Part shown: one piece after another, positions 1 to 11,435 of the stretch
Layout of the letters: each line of letters starts with the position of its first letter
How positions within the stretch are numbered: position 1 is the stretch's first letter
From: Cephalopachus bancanus
Taxonomy: Eukaryota; Chordata; Mammalia; Primates; Tarsiidae
DNA length: 64,000 nucleotides
NCBI GenBank assembly: GCA_027257055.1
Contig: JAPVLO010000182.1
Location: 6,200,001-6,264,000, forward strand
Direction: 5' to 3'
Notes under the pieces: generated by a model
Seen by the model: only the letters and a program-made list of their open reading frames with translations
Told to the model about the DNA's origin: nothing
The model's database searches: none
Program-made: the position numbers and the translations under genes

Positions 1-115
1 TGAGGCGGAAGGATCGCCGGAGCCCGGCAGGTCGAGGCTGCGGGGGCCGGGAGCGGCCACTGCGCTCCAGTCTGGGCGACCGAGTGAGACTCCGACTCAA
101 GAAAAAAAAAAAAAA
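1..115 (+). repeat. Alu 3' half, cut by window edge
   Basis: Right arm of a young tarsier-type Alu: the GGCCGGGAGCGGCCACTG block and the end GAGTGAGACTCCGACTC, then an A tail. The 5' part lies outside the window. Confidence 0.9.
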
Positions 116-378
116 AGATTTCACTGGCCCAAGTCTTTCTGATCCCATAACATGCAAAACATCTTCCTTCTTTCTATCACCCTCTTTGTAAATCTTTGTA
201 TCTCCACTTTCCATCAGAGGAAATCTGCTCTTTCTACAGATTTGTTGATTTCTACTTTTCCTTTTATTCTCCTACTGCTCACGTCCTGAGTGTAAGAATA
301 AGTAATAGCTTTCAAATGAGTCCGGTTTTTCCTGGATAAATATGATCCCTACAGCCGGCCTGTTCCAGGTAGTATAAA
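116..378. other. Unique AT-rich spacer
   Basis: No gene, repeat family or RNA recognised between two Alus. Confidence 0.4.
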
Positions 379-393
379 AAATACTACCTTTAA

Positions 394-700
394 GCCGGGC
401 TCGGTGGCTCAGCCTGTAATCCCGCGCCTTTGGGAGGCTGAGGTGAGTGAATTGCCTGAGCCCGTGGGTTTGAGACCCGCCTGGGCAGCGAGACCTCATC
501 TCTACAATAAATCAAAAAATCAGCTGGGCGTGGTGGCGCATGCCTGTAATTCCGGCTACTCGGAAGGCCGGGGCGGAAGGATCGCCGGAGCCCAGCAGGC
601 CGAGGCTGCGGTGGCCGGGAGCGGCCACTGCACTCCAGTCTGGGCGACAGAGTGAGACTCCAACTCAAAAAAAAAAAAAAAAGAAAACAAACAAACAAAC
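394..700 (+). repeat. Alu, young, 5-nt-deletion type
   Basis: Full dimer with an A/CAAA tail. The target duplication AAATACTACCTTT is at 379-391 and 702-714, so this is a complete retroposition event. The left arm reads GGGCAGCGAGACC, lacking the ACTTG seen in sister copies. Confidence 0.95.
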
Positions 701-714
701 AAAATACTACCTTT

Positions 715-1626
715 TCAGTTTTGAGGTCTGCAATAATTTCGCTGAGTTTTTGTTTCTCTAGCCCAAGAAGATGCTATATTATATTTCAAATATGGTCCCC
801 CCTCCCTCTTGGTTCCTTCATTAATAAGCTCTATCATCCTACTATCGATGAAACCACACTTTAGTTCTCTGAAGTCCCAAGCTGAAGTCAGAGTTTATGT
901 CACCGAGAAACCAGACCCGACTTGAAACCGTGTCGAGTCTCCTAAGCCTGTGGTGACGCCACATGGAGTTAAGTTTGGTGCTGTCCAATGTCGTCTCTTG
1001 ATGCTGAAGGTGCTGGAAACAATCTAAGAGGAGAGCCCAGGGCAGGCGGGCGGTCTTGTACTGCCTGTGTCCGCTACAACGATCGAGAGTGGGGACCACA
1101 CGGGTGCTCCATGATAACATGGAATCGGCCACGTCAGCACATGGGAGGGCCTCAGGCACAGCTGGCTTGGGTGGAAATTGGCACGGCCACTCCAGCAGGC
1201 AAAGTTGCAGTAGGTGGTAAGATTGAGTGTGCAGAGAGGTTCTTGTGTGAGGGAACATTAAAGCATTGCTCTCGGTGAGGGGTTGGACTCAGCCAAGAGT
1301 CTTCTATTAAGGGATGGACAAATCAAATGCATCTTAAAAAATACCACACGGCAGCCAAATGCGACAGATCCTCACAAGATGACTGTACGGCAACATGTTT
1401 GTATTCAAACATGTGCATATATCCAAAACACAATGCTGAATGAAAAATATAAGAAGTGGAACGAGATATAAAGCACAATACTATCTATGCAAGTCGAAAC
1501 CACATGCATGCATAAAGCACTTCATATTTTGCAAAGTTGTTTACATTTCCAAGGTTAGGTACCGAATACTTTAGAATGGGTTTATGCTGGGGAGGGGGTG
1601 TGAGAGTGGAAATTAGGGATCGTATT
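715..1626. other. Non-repetitive stretch, no gene recognised
   Basis: The 860-1260 part is GC-richer and open on both strands for 96-138 codons. Neither translation resembles a family I know, and no splice sites or poly-A tail mark it as an exon or retrocopy. The 1270-1560 part is AT-rich and may be an old LINE relic. Confidence 0.35.
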
Positions 1627-1640
1627 AAGTGTGTCTTTTT

Positions 1641-1919
1641 TTTTTTGAGTTGGAGTCTCACTCTGTCACCCAGACTGGAGTGCAGTGGCCGCTTCCGGCC
1701 ACCGCAGCCTCGACCTGCTGGGCTCCGGCGATCCTTCCGCCTCAGCCTTCCCAGTAGCCAGAATTACAGGCGCGCACTACCACGCCCGCCTGATTTTTTG
1801 ATTTATTGTAGCGATGAGGTCTCGCTGCCCAGGCGGGTCTCGAACCCGCGGGCTCAGGTGATCCACTCACCTCAGCCTCCCAAAGCGCTGGATTACAGGC
1901 TGAGCCACCGAGCCCGGCT
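1641..1919 (-). repeat. Alu, young, 5-nt-deletion type
   Basis: Full-length reverse Alu with poly-T at its left. The target duplication AAGTGTGTCTTTTT is at 1627-1640 and 1920-1933. Confidence 0.95.
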
Positions 1920-2354
1920 AAGTGTGTCTTTTTATTCTGAAACGTTGACATTGGAGGCCTTGCTGAGTCCAGAGAGAGTGCCCCTCGCAGGGCTGGCTAA
2001 CTCCTGGAGAGAGTAGATAACTTGCCTGGGAGTGTCTTTCATATGCAAGCCAGTGAAGCCAGAGGGTGCTTACACTCTGAGCCACTATCCTGCTGCCCTG
2101 GTAACCCCGGGGAAAGAAACAGACAACTGGAGACAGTCCCTAAATGTGACACCTCCCGAAATTACTCAAGCCAGCCCATTCTATGCCTGCTTACCCTGCC
2201 TTGCCCCATCTCCTGAGAGAATCTGCAATCCAAGCTCTCATCCGCTGGTGTGTCCCTGGGTGACCCTGGATCTAGGAATGTAAAAACTTCCTTCATGACA
2301 GTCACTTCCATATTTGTATGCCTCTTTAAACAATTCAATTTCATTTAATTTTTC

Positions 2355-2655
2355 TTTTTCTTTCTTTTTTTTTTTTTTTGAGTTGGAGTCTCACTCTGTC
2401 GCCCAGACTGGAGTGCAGTAGCCGCTCCCGGCCACCGCAGCCTTGACCTGCTGGGCTCTGGCAATCCTTCCGCCTCAGCCTTCCAAGTAGCTGGCACTAC
2501 AGGCGCGCACTACCACGCCTGGCTTATTTTGATTTATTGTAGAGATGAGGTCTTGCCGAGTTGCCCAGGCGGGTCTCGAAACCTTGGGCTCAGGCAATCC
2601 ACTCACCTCAGCTTCCCAAGGTGCGGGATTACAGGCTGGGCCACCAAGCCCGGCT
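2355..2655 (-). repeat. Alu, young, without the deletion
   Basis: Full-length reverse Alu. The perfect duplication TCATTTAATTTTTC is at 2341-2354 and 2656-2669. It keeps the GAGTTGCCCAGG segment. Confidence 0.95.
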
Positions 2656-2670
2656 TCATTTAATTTTTCG

Positions 2671-2981
2671 TGAGTCAGGCTCTCACTCTGTCACCCATGC
2701 TGGAATGCAGTGGCATAATCTGGGCTCACCACAGCCTCAGTGGGCTCAAGTACTTTTCCCACCTCAGCCTCTTGAGTAGCTGAGACTGCAGGTGCATGTC
2801 ACCACATCTGGCTAATTTTTCCTCCCCTCCCCTCCCCTCCCTTCCCCTTCCCTCCCCTCCTCTTTGAGTCAAAGTCTTGCTATGTTGCCCGGGCTGGTCT
2901 CAAACTCCTGGGCTCAAGCGATCCTCCCACCTTGAACTACCAAAGTGCTTGGATTATAGGTGTGGGCCACTGCCCCTGGCC
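2671..2981 (-). repeat. Alu, older, with pyrimidine tract in linker
   Basis: Diverged dimer abutting the younger Alu. Its middle A-rich linker is replaced by a (CCCCT)n-like run at about 2820-2862. Confidence 0.85.
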
Positions 2982-3034
2982 TCCATGTCAGTATACCATA
3001 CCTGATTAAAACAAATTCAGGGTACATTTCAAAA

Positions 3035-3502
3035 TGTTGCAGGAAAACAGAGAGATCGTGACACCAAGGATGTGACACGAAGGCTATCTTAGGAAGCAGC
3101 GTTTTATTAGCACTGATGCGACTCAGTGGGTTAATGCTTCAAGACAGCCACCCGGAGAAAGAGGAGAGGGGTTGTATCTGTTAGTTTAGGTAAGGGAGGG
3201 GTCGGGTTGTATGGCTATACATTTTTCTTTGGAATTTGCAAAGTTGTATTTAGCAAAACCAGATTTTCAAAGAACAAATTGTCCCCAGGATATGCATGAC
3301 AAGCAGGGGTTGTAAACCGACAACTTCACAAAGAGAGGATGGGGGAGGGGTAAGATGGTGAATCGATCACTATCTTGCACTTCCAGGAAAGTGGCTCGTG
3401 GCTATTTGGTTTTCTCACATCCCATGTCTAGCAGGTTTGGAACTTGCAGGCTGATTTTTAAAAAGGAATAATTTTAACTGTTTGTAGCCCCTCTCCGCCA
3501 CA
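3035..3502 (-). mobile_element. Solo LTR, class I ERV-like (LTR-1)
   Basis: On the minus strand this runs from TGTGGCGGAGAGGGGCTAC to CTGTTTTCCTGCAACA, that is TG...CA, with 4-bp flanks AAAA at 3031-3034 and 3503-3506. A minus-strand AATAAA lies at 3102-3107, about 70 bp before the LTR 3' end. No internal retroviral sequence adjoins it, so it is a solo LTR left by recombination. The family is not identified. The AAAA duplication is low-complexity and weak alone. Confidence 0.6.
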
Positions 3503-3506
3503 AAAA

Positions 3507-4227
3507 TAGAGTTGAATTTTAAAAAACAGCAGAACAGCAGAGAGGAGCCTTGCTTTGACCATAGAGCAACCCAACCTCTGCACCTAAGAACCAAAATAGA
3601 GCAACCCTATCACAGAGACTCCTTGAGGAAACCTCCCCTCCTGCCCTCAAATGCAGGTTCTGTCTCTGTTCTCTGCAGTGTCTTGAACGCATATATTGAA
3701 GCTGATTGTTCAGAGTTTATGAGTTAAGTCAGTGGTTCCAGCCACATTCTCAGAACACTCTGGCCAAGCTAAACAAATCCTGCGAAGTCATTTGCTGCGG
3801 GGCTTCTCCTCGTCTAGCTATCACGCGCATCTCCAAGAGGACCACATGATCTGAAGCATGTCTGAAAAAGGTTGTATCTTGGAAGGCTTTATTCTTGTGT
3901 AAATCAGGCATTCCATGAATCACAGTTGGCAGAATGCTGTGCTACACGAGGGTATGCTGAGGCGGGAGGGGGTGATGAGACGTTGGATCGCGCTAGAGAG
4001 ACGTCAGGGATTCTTCCGCCAACTCCCACTTTTCATTAAGGGAGTTGTCGCTGTCTCTATTTCTGTGTTTAAATGGCTCAAGACATATAAGAACTGAGAA
4101 CTCAAGCCAGGACTTTGATCTTCTATCATGCGGGGTAGCATTCTGGGACATGATGATGTTTTCTCTAAATGCTTAAATAAGCATTGTGAAAACTATTAAC
4201 TACACTCTATTAACTCTCTCTCTCTAT
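3507..4227. other. Unassigned spacer
   Basis: No confident gene or repeat. A 71-codon open frame at 3512-3727 has no recognisable domain. Confidence 0.35.
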
Positions 4228-4519
4228 GTATATTTTGAATCGGGATCTCACTCTGTTGTCCAGGCTGGAGTACAGTGGCACAATCTTGGCTCACCACTGC
4301 CTTAACCTCTTGGGCTCAAGTGATTCTTTTACCACAGCCTCCCGAGGGGTTGGATCTACAGGTACGTACCACTACACCCAGCTAATTTTTTGATTTTTTT
4401 GTAGAGACGAGGTCTTGCTATTTGTCTAGACTGGTCTAGAACTCCTGAGCTCAAGCAATCCTCCTGCCTCGGCCTCCCAAAGTGCTGGGATTTCAGGTGT
4501 GAGCCACAACACCTGGCCA
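4228..4519 (-). repeat. Alu, old
   Basis: Diverged dimer ending GAGCCACAACACCTGGCC. It lacks the tarsier-specific right-arm block and is of an older Alu grade. Confidence 0.85.
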
Positions 4520-5685
4520 TTAACTCTAGCATATAATCTGTAGCATAGCATTTTTGTGGTATATTGATGATAAAAGTTTCTAAAGTTTTGATACAATAAA
4601 TGCAAACCGGTTAGCTTATCTGGTTGGAAGTTAGTCTGTTTTTATATGAATTTCCCAGACTACAAACTCTATTAAAGTTAAATATTTACTTTTTTGGACA
4701 GCTTTCTATCTTTTGTTTCTCTACTGATATTGATCCCAAAAATCATATTTTAAAGGTTTGCTCTCTTCTTCTTCATTTCTGTCTGTTTGGGATAATCCTA
4801 AAGAATTGAATGTTAGTCCTATCCACAGCAATAAGTTACCTTGAATTTGGGGGAGAAGAGGAAGTTCACAGGAAAATCTTATCTTATTGCCCTGAGGATT
4901 AATGACGTTCATAAGTGTACAGTGCTTGGAGCGCTCAGCACAAATAGGCGCGATCTATAAGTGTTCGCTAAATAAACGAAATAAAAAAATAAAAAAAGAC
5001 AAGCTAGCCATGGGTGTAGTGATATAAATTTCTTATCTACATGACTACAAGTTCCACAGAGGACTTGCAGAGAATAGACAGTTTTTTCCTTTTTATAGTA
5101 AAGAAAAAAGTAAGTCTTTCAATGCTGACTTTATTTTTTTTTCAGCCAAGGGGGGGAAAAATCAACAAAAACCCAACAATCTAAAAAGCTTTAAATAAAA
5201 CTAGTTTTTTGAACAAGACTTGTTATTACTTGAGCAGAAAAACCAAATGGCTTACATTACTCACCAGCAGGCAAACCACACGATTGGAGGGTATAAAATG
5301 TGCCTATTAATAGTGAGTTTTGGCTTTCTCTCTTTCTTTGAAGATGTTGCCTCAGCCAGCTTTACAAATCATATCTTCTTCCAAAGAACCCATATTTTCT
5401 TCGTTTGTCAGAAATGACATTGGGTGGAGAACTTCTGGAATTTACTTCATCACATCTTTTAAGCTATGTTGTAAAAGACTCTCTTCGTGAATTCGCATCC
5501 GAGGCTCATCAGTTCCTGATTATTGTGTGTTTTACGGCATAACCAGCGATTAAGAAGGAAGAAAACTCCGTAGGTCATTTTCTATACAAACATAAAGATT
5601 TGCGGAATTTTTAAAAGTTAAATTGGGAATATAAAAATAATAATGTAAATCAGTTGCTTTTGCTGTCACCTGGGGATTTTTTTTG
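4520..5685. other. AT-rich spacer, no gene recognised
   Basis: No repeats I can name and no credible coding region. A (TAAA)-rich patch is near 4975-4996. Confidence 0.4.
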
Positions 5686-5701
5686 TCACAGTAAGATTTT
5701 T

Positions 5702-6015
5702 TGTTGTTGGTTTTCGTTTTCGTTTTTGTTTTTGTCTTTTGAGTTGGAGTCTCACTCTGTCACCCAGACTGGAGTGCAGTGGCCGCTCCCGGCCACCGCA
5801 GCCTCGACCTGCTGGGTTCGGGTGATCCTTCTACCTCAGCCTTCCAGGTAGCCGGAATTACAGGCACGTGCCACCACGCCCGGCTGATTTCTTGATTTAT
5901 TGTAGAGATGAGGTCTTGCTGCCCAGGCGGGTCTTCGAACCCACGGGCTCAGGCAATCCACTCACCTCAGCCTCCCGAAGGCGCATGGTTACAGGCTGAG
6001 CCACCGAGCCTGGCT
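5702..6015 (-). repeat. Alu, young, 5-nt-deletion type
   Basis: Reverse Alu whose poly-T tail has evolved into GTTTTCGTTTTCG-like repeats. The duplication TCACAGTAAGATTTTT is at 5686-5701 and 6016-6031. Confidence 0.95.
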
Positions 6016-6031
6016 TCACAGTAAGATTTTT

Positions 6032-6515
6032 GATAGTAGGTTTTCCTAAGTAGATGTTGGAGGGTCAGGAGGGAGGGTTTGATGAATATTTTATTCTGTA
6101 CCCAAAAGGGTATTTTTTAAGCTACCAATTCTTTCTGTGAGAAAAAATTTTGCTCTGCCAGAGAGAACATATTTCAGAGAGAATAATTTAGGGCGTCTAG
6201 GGACCTCAGAAACCATCAGAAGAAGCAAAACAGAGTTGTATAGTGGCCACAAAACTCCTCAGTGCTTTAGTGAGAAAATAGCAAATGCGTTTTATAAGGA
6301 AAATTAATTTTAAGATGTCAAGTTTTTCCTCAGTGCATCTTGCTGATTTTTTCATGTTTAATGCTTTATGGAGCTCACCTTGCAAAACAAGCTTTTCTAA
6401 AGTGCGTAATATTTCTAAAGCCTTTAAAGAGAAAGATAAGTCATTCCTCACTCACAAATCTAGTTGGATCAGAAACATTCCTTTTCTCATATGGTACTAA
6501 TTGTGCTTGTGGTTT
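6032..6515. other. AT-rich spacer
   Basis: No gene or repeat recognised. The short open frames on both strands have no known domain. Confidence 0.35.
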
Positions 6516-6521
6516 TGTTTT

Positions 6522-6627
6522 ATTATTTTGATTTATTGTAGAGGTGAGGTCTTGCCAAGTTGCCCGGGATGGTCTCGAACCCACAGGCTCAGGCAATCCA
6601 CTCGCCTTGGCCTCCCAAAGTGCCGGC
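6522..6627 (-). repeat. Alu left-arm fragment
   Basis: Contains the linker TTGATTTATTGTAGAGGTGAGG and left-arm sequence to CCTCCCAAAGTGC, then stops. The outer end of the left arm is missing. Confidence 0.8.
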
Positions 6628-6629
6628 TT

Positions 6630-6881
6630 ATTATTATTATTTTTGAGACAGGGTCTCATCCTAGCTCACCACAGCCTCAAGCTCCTGGAGTCAGATGATC
6701 CTTCTGCCTCAGCCTCTCGAGTCGCCGGGACTGCCCATGTGTGCCACCATGCCCAGCTAATTTTTTTGATTTTTCTTTTTCTTTTTGTAGAGACAAGGAC
6801 TCGCTACGTTGCTCAAGTTGACCTTGAACTCCTGGGCTCCAGCAATCTTCCTGCCTTGGCCTCCCAAAGTGTTGGGATTAT
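6630..6881 (-). repeat. Alu, old, internally deleted
   Basis: Begins GAGACAGGGTCTCATC after a TTA run. About 30 bp of the right arm is missing, and it ends at GTGTTGGGATTA before the usual terminus. Confidence 0.8.
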
Positions 6882-7444
6882 TTGGCCTCTAAATGTGCTT
6901 GTAATTTTGATAAGTTTACTGGAAAGTTTGACAGGAGATAAGAAGATCAGAATATGGTAGCTCTTCTTCTACATGAATAAACTACGGTCTTAATAATAGG
7001 GATTCTCAATCTTTTTGGAAATGGTATACCCAGTGGATTATTTTTCATCTCTGTCTTACATCTTACTACTCAAATCCTTTCTGGAAATGCTTCCTGATAT
7101 TTTTCAAGTTGTTTGTTTTGATAGTCCTCTTAATATAATAATTTGTCCCCTTAATATAATGATTTTTTTCAATACTTTTTATAATTGTTGAATATATGTT
7201 GAGTAGTTCTCAAGGTTAAGCCTGGGTACAATCAGCCTATATGTATCTATATATGCCAATGCTTTCCCTACTTTTTTTACATTGGGGATCTCAGAGATTT
7301 TCTTCAGCTTCGATACTTTCAGCTGTGGGTTTTCTGGTCCTTTGTAGCAAAATTCCTGCAACTGGTACTTCTAGTGAAGAGCTATCCTGTTTGCACACTT
7401 CTGCTATCCTGGAGTCTTCCTTTTCCTTTGAAACCTGATAGTAC
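6882..7444. other. AT-rich spacer
   Basis: No supported gene. A near-repeat TTAATATAATAATTTGTCCCC / TTAATATAATGATTT occurs at about 7130-7166. Confidence 0.35.
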
Positions 7445-7457
7445 TGTTTTGATTTTT

Positions 7458-7746
7458 TTTTTTTTTTTTTTTTGAGTTGGAGTCTCACTCTGTCGCCCAG
7501 ACTGGAGTGCAGCGGCTGCTCCCGGCAACCGCAGTCTCTACCTGCCGGGCTCCGGCGATCCTTCCGCCTCCGCCTTCCGAGTAGCCGGAATTACAGGCAT
7601 GCGCTACCACGACCGGCTGATTTTTAGATTTATTGTAGAGATGAGGTCTCGCTGCCCAGGCGGGTCTCGAACCCGCCTGCTCAGGCAATCCGCTCACCTC
7701 AGCCTCCCAAGGCGCGGGATTACAGGCTGAGCCACCGAGCCCGGCT
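7458..7746 (-). repeat. Alu, young, 5-nt-deletion type
   Basis: Full-length reverse Alu. The duplication TGTTTTGATTTTT is at 7445-7457 and 7747-7759. Confidence 0.95.
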
Positions 7747-7949
7747 TGTTTTGATTTTTAACAGCAATAACAACTTAATATTTTTTTAAAGTTCTAAAAA
7801 AGTGAGATATAAGATATTTCCTTGATTCTGAAATGCCCCAATCATTTAATGGAAACTTTCTGGCAACTGTACTTCTCAAATATGAGATGTCTCTTAATTT
7901 CAGGAAAATTAAGTTGTGGGAAGAAAAGTATGTCATATAAGAAACACAA

Positions 7950-8141
7950 GCCAGGCATGGTGGCTCAAGCCTGTGATCCCAGCAATTTGGGAAGCATAGG
8001 CAAGAGGACTACCTGAGCCCAGGGTTTGAGACCAGACTGGACAACTTGGTAAGACCTTGTCTCTACAATAAATCAAAAAATGAGCCAGTCGTGGTGGCTC
8101 ACACCTGTAGTTTCAGCCACTTGGAAGGCTGAGGTAGAAGG
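7950..8141 (+). repeat. Alu, 5' part, split by a retroviral LTR
   Basis: Left arm, linker and the start of the right arm, broken off at GCTGAGGTAGAAGG. The rest continues at 9680 after the LTR insertion. Confidence 0.9.
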
Positions 8142-9679
8142 TGTCAGGGTGCCAGCCCCGACCAAGGGAAGGGTTAGGACCCGCTCCAGAGAATCCGGAT
8201 GGCGAGAAGAGACCACTCTGAGGCAGTTTCTTCTGGGAACAGTCTGATCAGGACTGAAGCCAAATTTTATTCGGACTCCTTCCAACTTATATACCATTTT
8301 TCATACCCTCCAGCAGTGTGATAATCACTTGCTGGGGGCGTACAAACTCCATGATGTATATTGCGATTTACAAACTATGCATCACAAGACCATCACGAGA
8401 CTTGCAAGCTCCAAGCAGGCGTGACTTACAAATCTCACATCAAGGTCACAGGTGCACAAATATAGTTCGTTTAAAGGTGTCTTCCATAGTGTTCAACAAA
8501 TCATTCATATTATACTCTTTGTTCTAAACCCTGATTAATACAAAAACTTTCTTCGTTAACTCTAGGTTCAATCCAAGTTCACTGACTCCTAATATTTTTT
8601 AACGATTGATATTATCAACTTAACACTATACTATAATTTATAAGTTTACTTAAATGACTTAATTTTCATTTATTCCATTAACCTATTACGATTCAACATA
8701 GTGGCCTATAATTCTACAACAATTAATTCAAAACTTATTTCTTACCATGACTTATATGAGTTTCATGATCTAGTGTTTGGGCTTTAATACTATGCTATAT
8801 CTCATTAAGCTAATACCTTATCATCAAATCTTATAATTATCATTGATGTATGATTTTAGAATCATAACACTATAATTCTCATTCTATTTTAATAAAACTA
8901 CGACTTTAACCCAAAACTTAAATCTTCATTTTCCTAGTATATTAATACATGGCTACGTGTAAAATTTCCTATTGTCATATCAGAAGCAAAAACTACAGCG
9001 TTGGGAAAGTTTCGGTATACTAATCAAAGGATTTTAAAATTGGCCTACAGGAACAGGAACCAAAGTCATAATCTGAGAAAAGGAAACTTAAAAAGCTTAA
9101 ACAAAACCTAAAAGTTTTCTACGAATGCTTATTACTGTTTAAATCTTTCCGATGGAAATTATATCGTCTTAAATGAATGTTTTATCCGAACAAGTCTATT
9201 CTAAAAATCAAATAGTGTCTGCCACACTCTGGATAATGGACTGCGCAGTTACTATGGAAATGGCCACGGGCTGAAGCAAACAGTTTCGGCATGTAACGAA
9301 ACTAGAAAAATGTCCTGAAGAAAAACGCCCTGCCCGGCTAAAAGGCGGGCAATAAAACTATTATGATAATTTAGTTTCTAATCTTAATCCTAGGAGAGAC
9401 TGCCTTTGGGAACAAGAGCTGGCTCACCAGTCTACCAGAATAGAAGTTAAAAAATATCTAGAAAGAAGTAAGATTTAGAAAGGACAAGGTCATTCTGCTG
9501 TATAACCTTTCATCAGGTGTACAGAGATTTTACTTATAAGTTTTACTGCCATGTATGCACGCTGGTCACTAATCACACGCCAATATTATAGGTATAACTG
9601 ATATCCTATGTCAGAGGCGATCTTCCAGATGGGCCTTTACAAGCCTCAGCCATGTAGCTATAGATGTTGGCTCCCAACA
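8142..9679 (-). mobile_element. Solo LTR, betaretrovirus-like, 1538 bp
   Basis: Minus-strand LTR that begins TGTTGGGAGCCAACATC and ends GGGGCTGGCACCCTGACA. It interrupts an Alu, with 6-bp flanks AGAAGG (8136-8141) and GGAAGG (9680-9685). Near the 3' end a minus-strand TATATAAG (about 8288-8295) is followed within 20 bases by AATAAA (8266-8271), giving a very short R region. Six-bp duplications, long U3 and this compact TATA/poly-A layout are known from MMTV-like class II retroviruses. The roughly 1.3 kb U3 is AT-rich and has no long minus-strand frame, so no superantigen-like gene is visible. No gag, pol or env remains. Confidence 0.75.
8266..8295 (-). promoter_or_regulatory. LTR core promoter and poly-A signal
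   Basis: On the minus strand TATATAAG is followed closely by AATAAA. Transcription would start between them. Seen directly; activity is not known. Confidence 0.6.
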
Positions 9680-9791
9680 GGAAGGATTGCCTGAGCTCAG
9701 CAGGTTGAGGCCGTGGTGGCCATGAGCATGCCACTGCACTCCAGCCTGGGTGAAAGAGTGAGACTCTGACTCAAAAAAAAAAAAAAAAAAA
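9680..9791 (+). repeat. Alu, 3' part, split by a retroviral LTR
   Basis: Resumes with GGAAGGATTGCCTGAG and runs to the A tail. Joined to 7950-8141 it makes one Alu, of the older GAGCATGCCACTG right-arm type. Confidence 0.9.
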
Positions 9792-9834
9792 GAAATACAG
9801 TATGGATACTGACATGGAAGCATGCTCCATATAA

Positions 9835-9837
<3 letters not shown>

Positions 9838-9880
<43 letters not shown>
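9838..9880 (+). repeat. (AC)n microsatellite
   Basis: About 21 uninterrupted AC units, followed by ATATATACTCATATACATA. Confidence 0.95.
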
Positions 9881-9885
<5 letters not shown>

Positions 9886-9898
9886 CTCATATACATAA

Positions 9899-10035
9899 GG
9901 TCTGACAATTAAATTTGCAAACTTATTCTAGAAAAAGTGCTACAGACCTCACTGCTAAATATCACTACGGTCACCTTCAAAGTACCCAAACTTGCTTTGA
10001 CGTGTGGACTAGGTGCGGGCATCAGTGCATAGCTT
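9899..10035 (+). mobile_element. Mariner-like DNA transposon, terminal fragment
   Basis: Starts GGTCTGACAATTAAATTTGC and continues through ATCACTACGGTCACCTTC and GTGGACTAGGTGC. I recognise these as the end of a mariner element found in several mammals. The opposite terminus and any transposase frame are absent. Recognition is from memory. Confidence 0.5.
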
Positions 10036-10371
10036 TACACAAGCACATGTGACCGCAGGGTAGGCTGGGCCCAGCATTTTGGATGCTGAAACAGGCTGAC
10101 CGGCTCCCAGGAACTCGGAATCTAACTTGGTTACAGCATGTTACATACACATGGTCAATCGGATACTATTCATACTTAACTAAAGATGCAACTTTCTAAA
10201 ATAAATCACCACCAGCAGCAGATCTCAGGGAAATTAAGTCACCCAACTCTACCTGTCTACTCACTCACCATTCTCCAACTTAGAATGTGTACTTAGCTCA
10301 GTCACTAATTAGGTTAACAAGTATTTTTAGGGAACTCTGCCTCTACTACCTGAGATAAAGGTCATGTTTGA

Positions 10372-10660
10372 GGTTGGACGTGGTGGCTCACACCTGTAAT
10401 CCCAGCACTTTGGGAGGCCAAGGGGAGAGGATTGACTGAGCCCAGGGGCTTGAGACCAGCCTGGGCAATTTGGCAAGATCTCCTCTCTACAATAAATAAA
10501 TAAAAAAATTAGCTGGGTGTGGTGGCATGTGCCTGTAGTTCCAGCTGCTTGGAAGGCTGAGGCAGAAGGCTCTTCTGAGTCTGGCAGGTGGAAGCTACAG
10601 TGGCCATGAGCATGCCATTCCAGCCCGGGCAACAGAGAGAGATTCTGACTAAAAAAAAAG
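10372..10660 (+). repeat. Alu, intermediate age
   Basis: Full dimer with linker ACAATAAATAAATAAAAAAATT and right arm GTGGCCATGAGCATGCC, short of the young block. Confidence 0.9.
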
Positions 10661-10794
10661 AGAAAAGATCTTTTTTTTTTTTTCGAAATTTATGAGTTCC
10701 TTGGTTACTTTTTAGGTCACTGTGATAACAAATAAGACAACATGCAGGTATTTCTGTGGCTGTGGACATTTCTTGAGGCCTAAGAGCAGGAGAG

Positions 10795-11085
10795 GAATGT
10801 GTGCATAAGTTATGAAGGTGTGCCTGTGTGTGGGTGCGTGCAGGTACAAGTGTGAGAAATGCTGCTGGTGCATGAGCATGTATGAGTACATGTAAACACA
10901 TGCTAACATGTGAATGAGAGAATGCGTGTAATTATCGGTGTGTGTCTGCATGTATGTGAAAGTGAATGTGAATGTGCATGTGTGTGAGGGCTTATATGTG
11001 TTATACGTTTGTGTGTGAATGTGTGTTTATGCATAAAAATATGTATTTCTGTGAATGTGTATATGACTGAGTATATATGAGAGAA
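10795..11085 (+). repeat. TG-rich degenerate tandem tract
   Basis: About 290 bases dominated by TGTG, GTGAATGTG and CATGTATG words. Open frames on the minus strand here (H/T-rich) are artefacts of the composition. Confidence 0.75.
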
Positions 11086-11152
11086 AGAGAGAGGCAATAG
11101 TACTTAGAGAACTTAAAAACAATCGAAGAACTGATGTTTCATTTTTTGTTCT

Positions 11153-11435
11153 TTTTTTTTTGAGTCGGAGTCTTGCTCTGTCACCCAGACTGGAGTGCAG
11201 TGGCCGCTCCCGGCCACCGCAGCCTCGACCTGCTGGGCTCCGGCGATCCTTCCGCCTCAGCCTTCCAAGTAGCTGCGACTATAGGCGCGCGCTACCACGC
11301 CCGGCTGATTTTTTGATTTGTTGTAGAGATGAGGTCTCGCTGCCCAGGTGAGTCTCGAACCCGCGGGCTCAGGCAATCCACTCACCTCAGCCTCCCAAAG
11401 GCGCGGGATGACAGGCTGAGCCACCGAGCCCAGCT
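11153..11435 (-). repeat. Alu, young, 5-nt-deletion type
   Basis: Full-length reverse Alu. The duplication ATTTTTTGTTCT is at 11141-11152 and 11436-11447. Confidence 0.95.

Noticed and set aside
390..698. 102-codon frame, with similar ones at 1537-2016, 15386-15733, 30494-30952 and 30957-31391
   Set aside because: Antisense or sense Alu translations that recur in every copy; no gene.
842..1278. 138-codon minus and 96-codon plus frames
   Set aside because: No known domain, no splice sites, and both strands are open. Probably chance in GC-richer DNA.
8520..9600. AT-rich tract that might be mitochondrial-like DNA
   Set aside because: It lies inside a bounded LTR with TG...CA ends and a duplication. 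No mitochondrial gene or tRNA was recognised.
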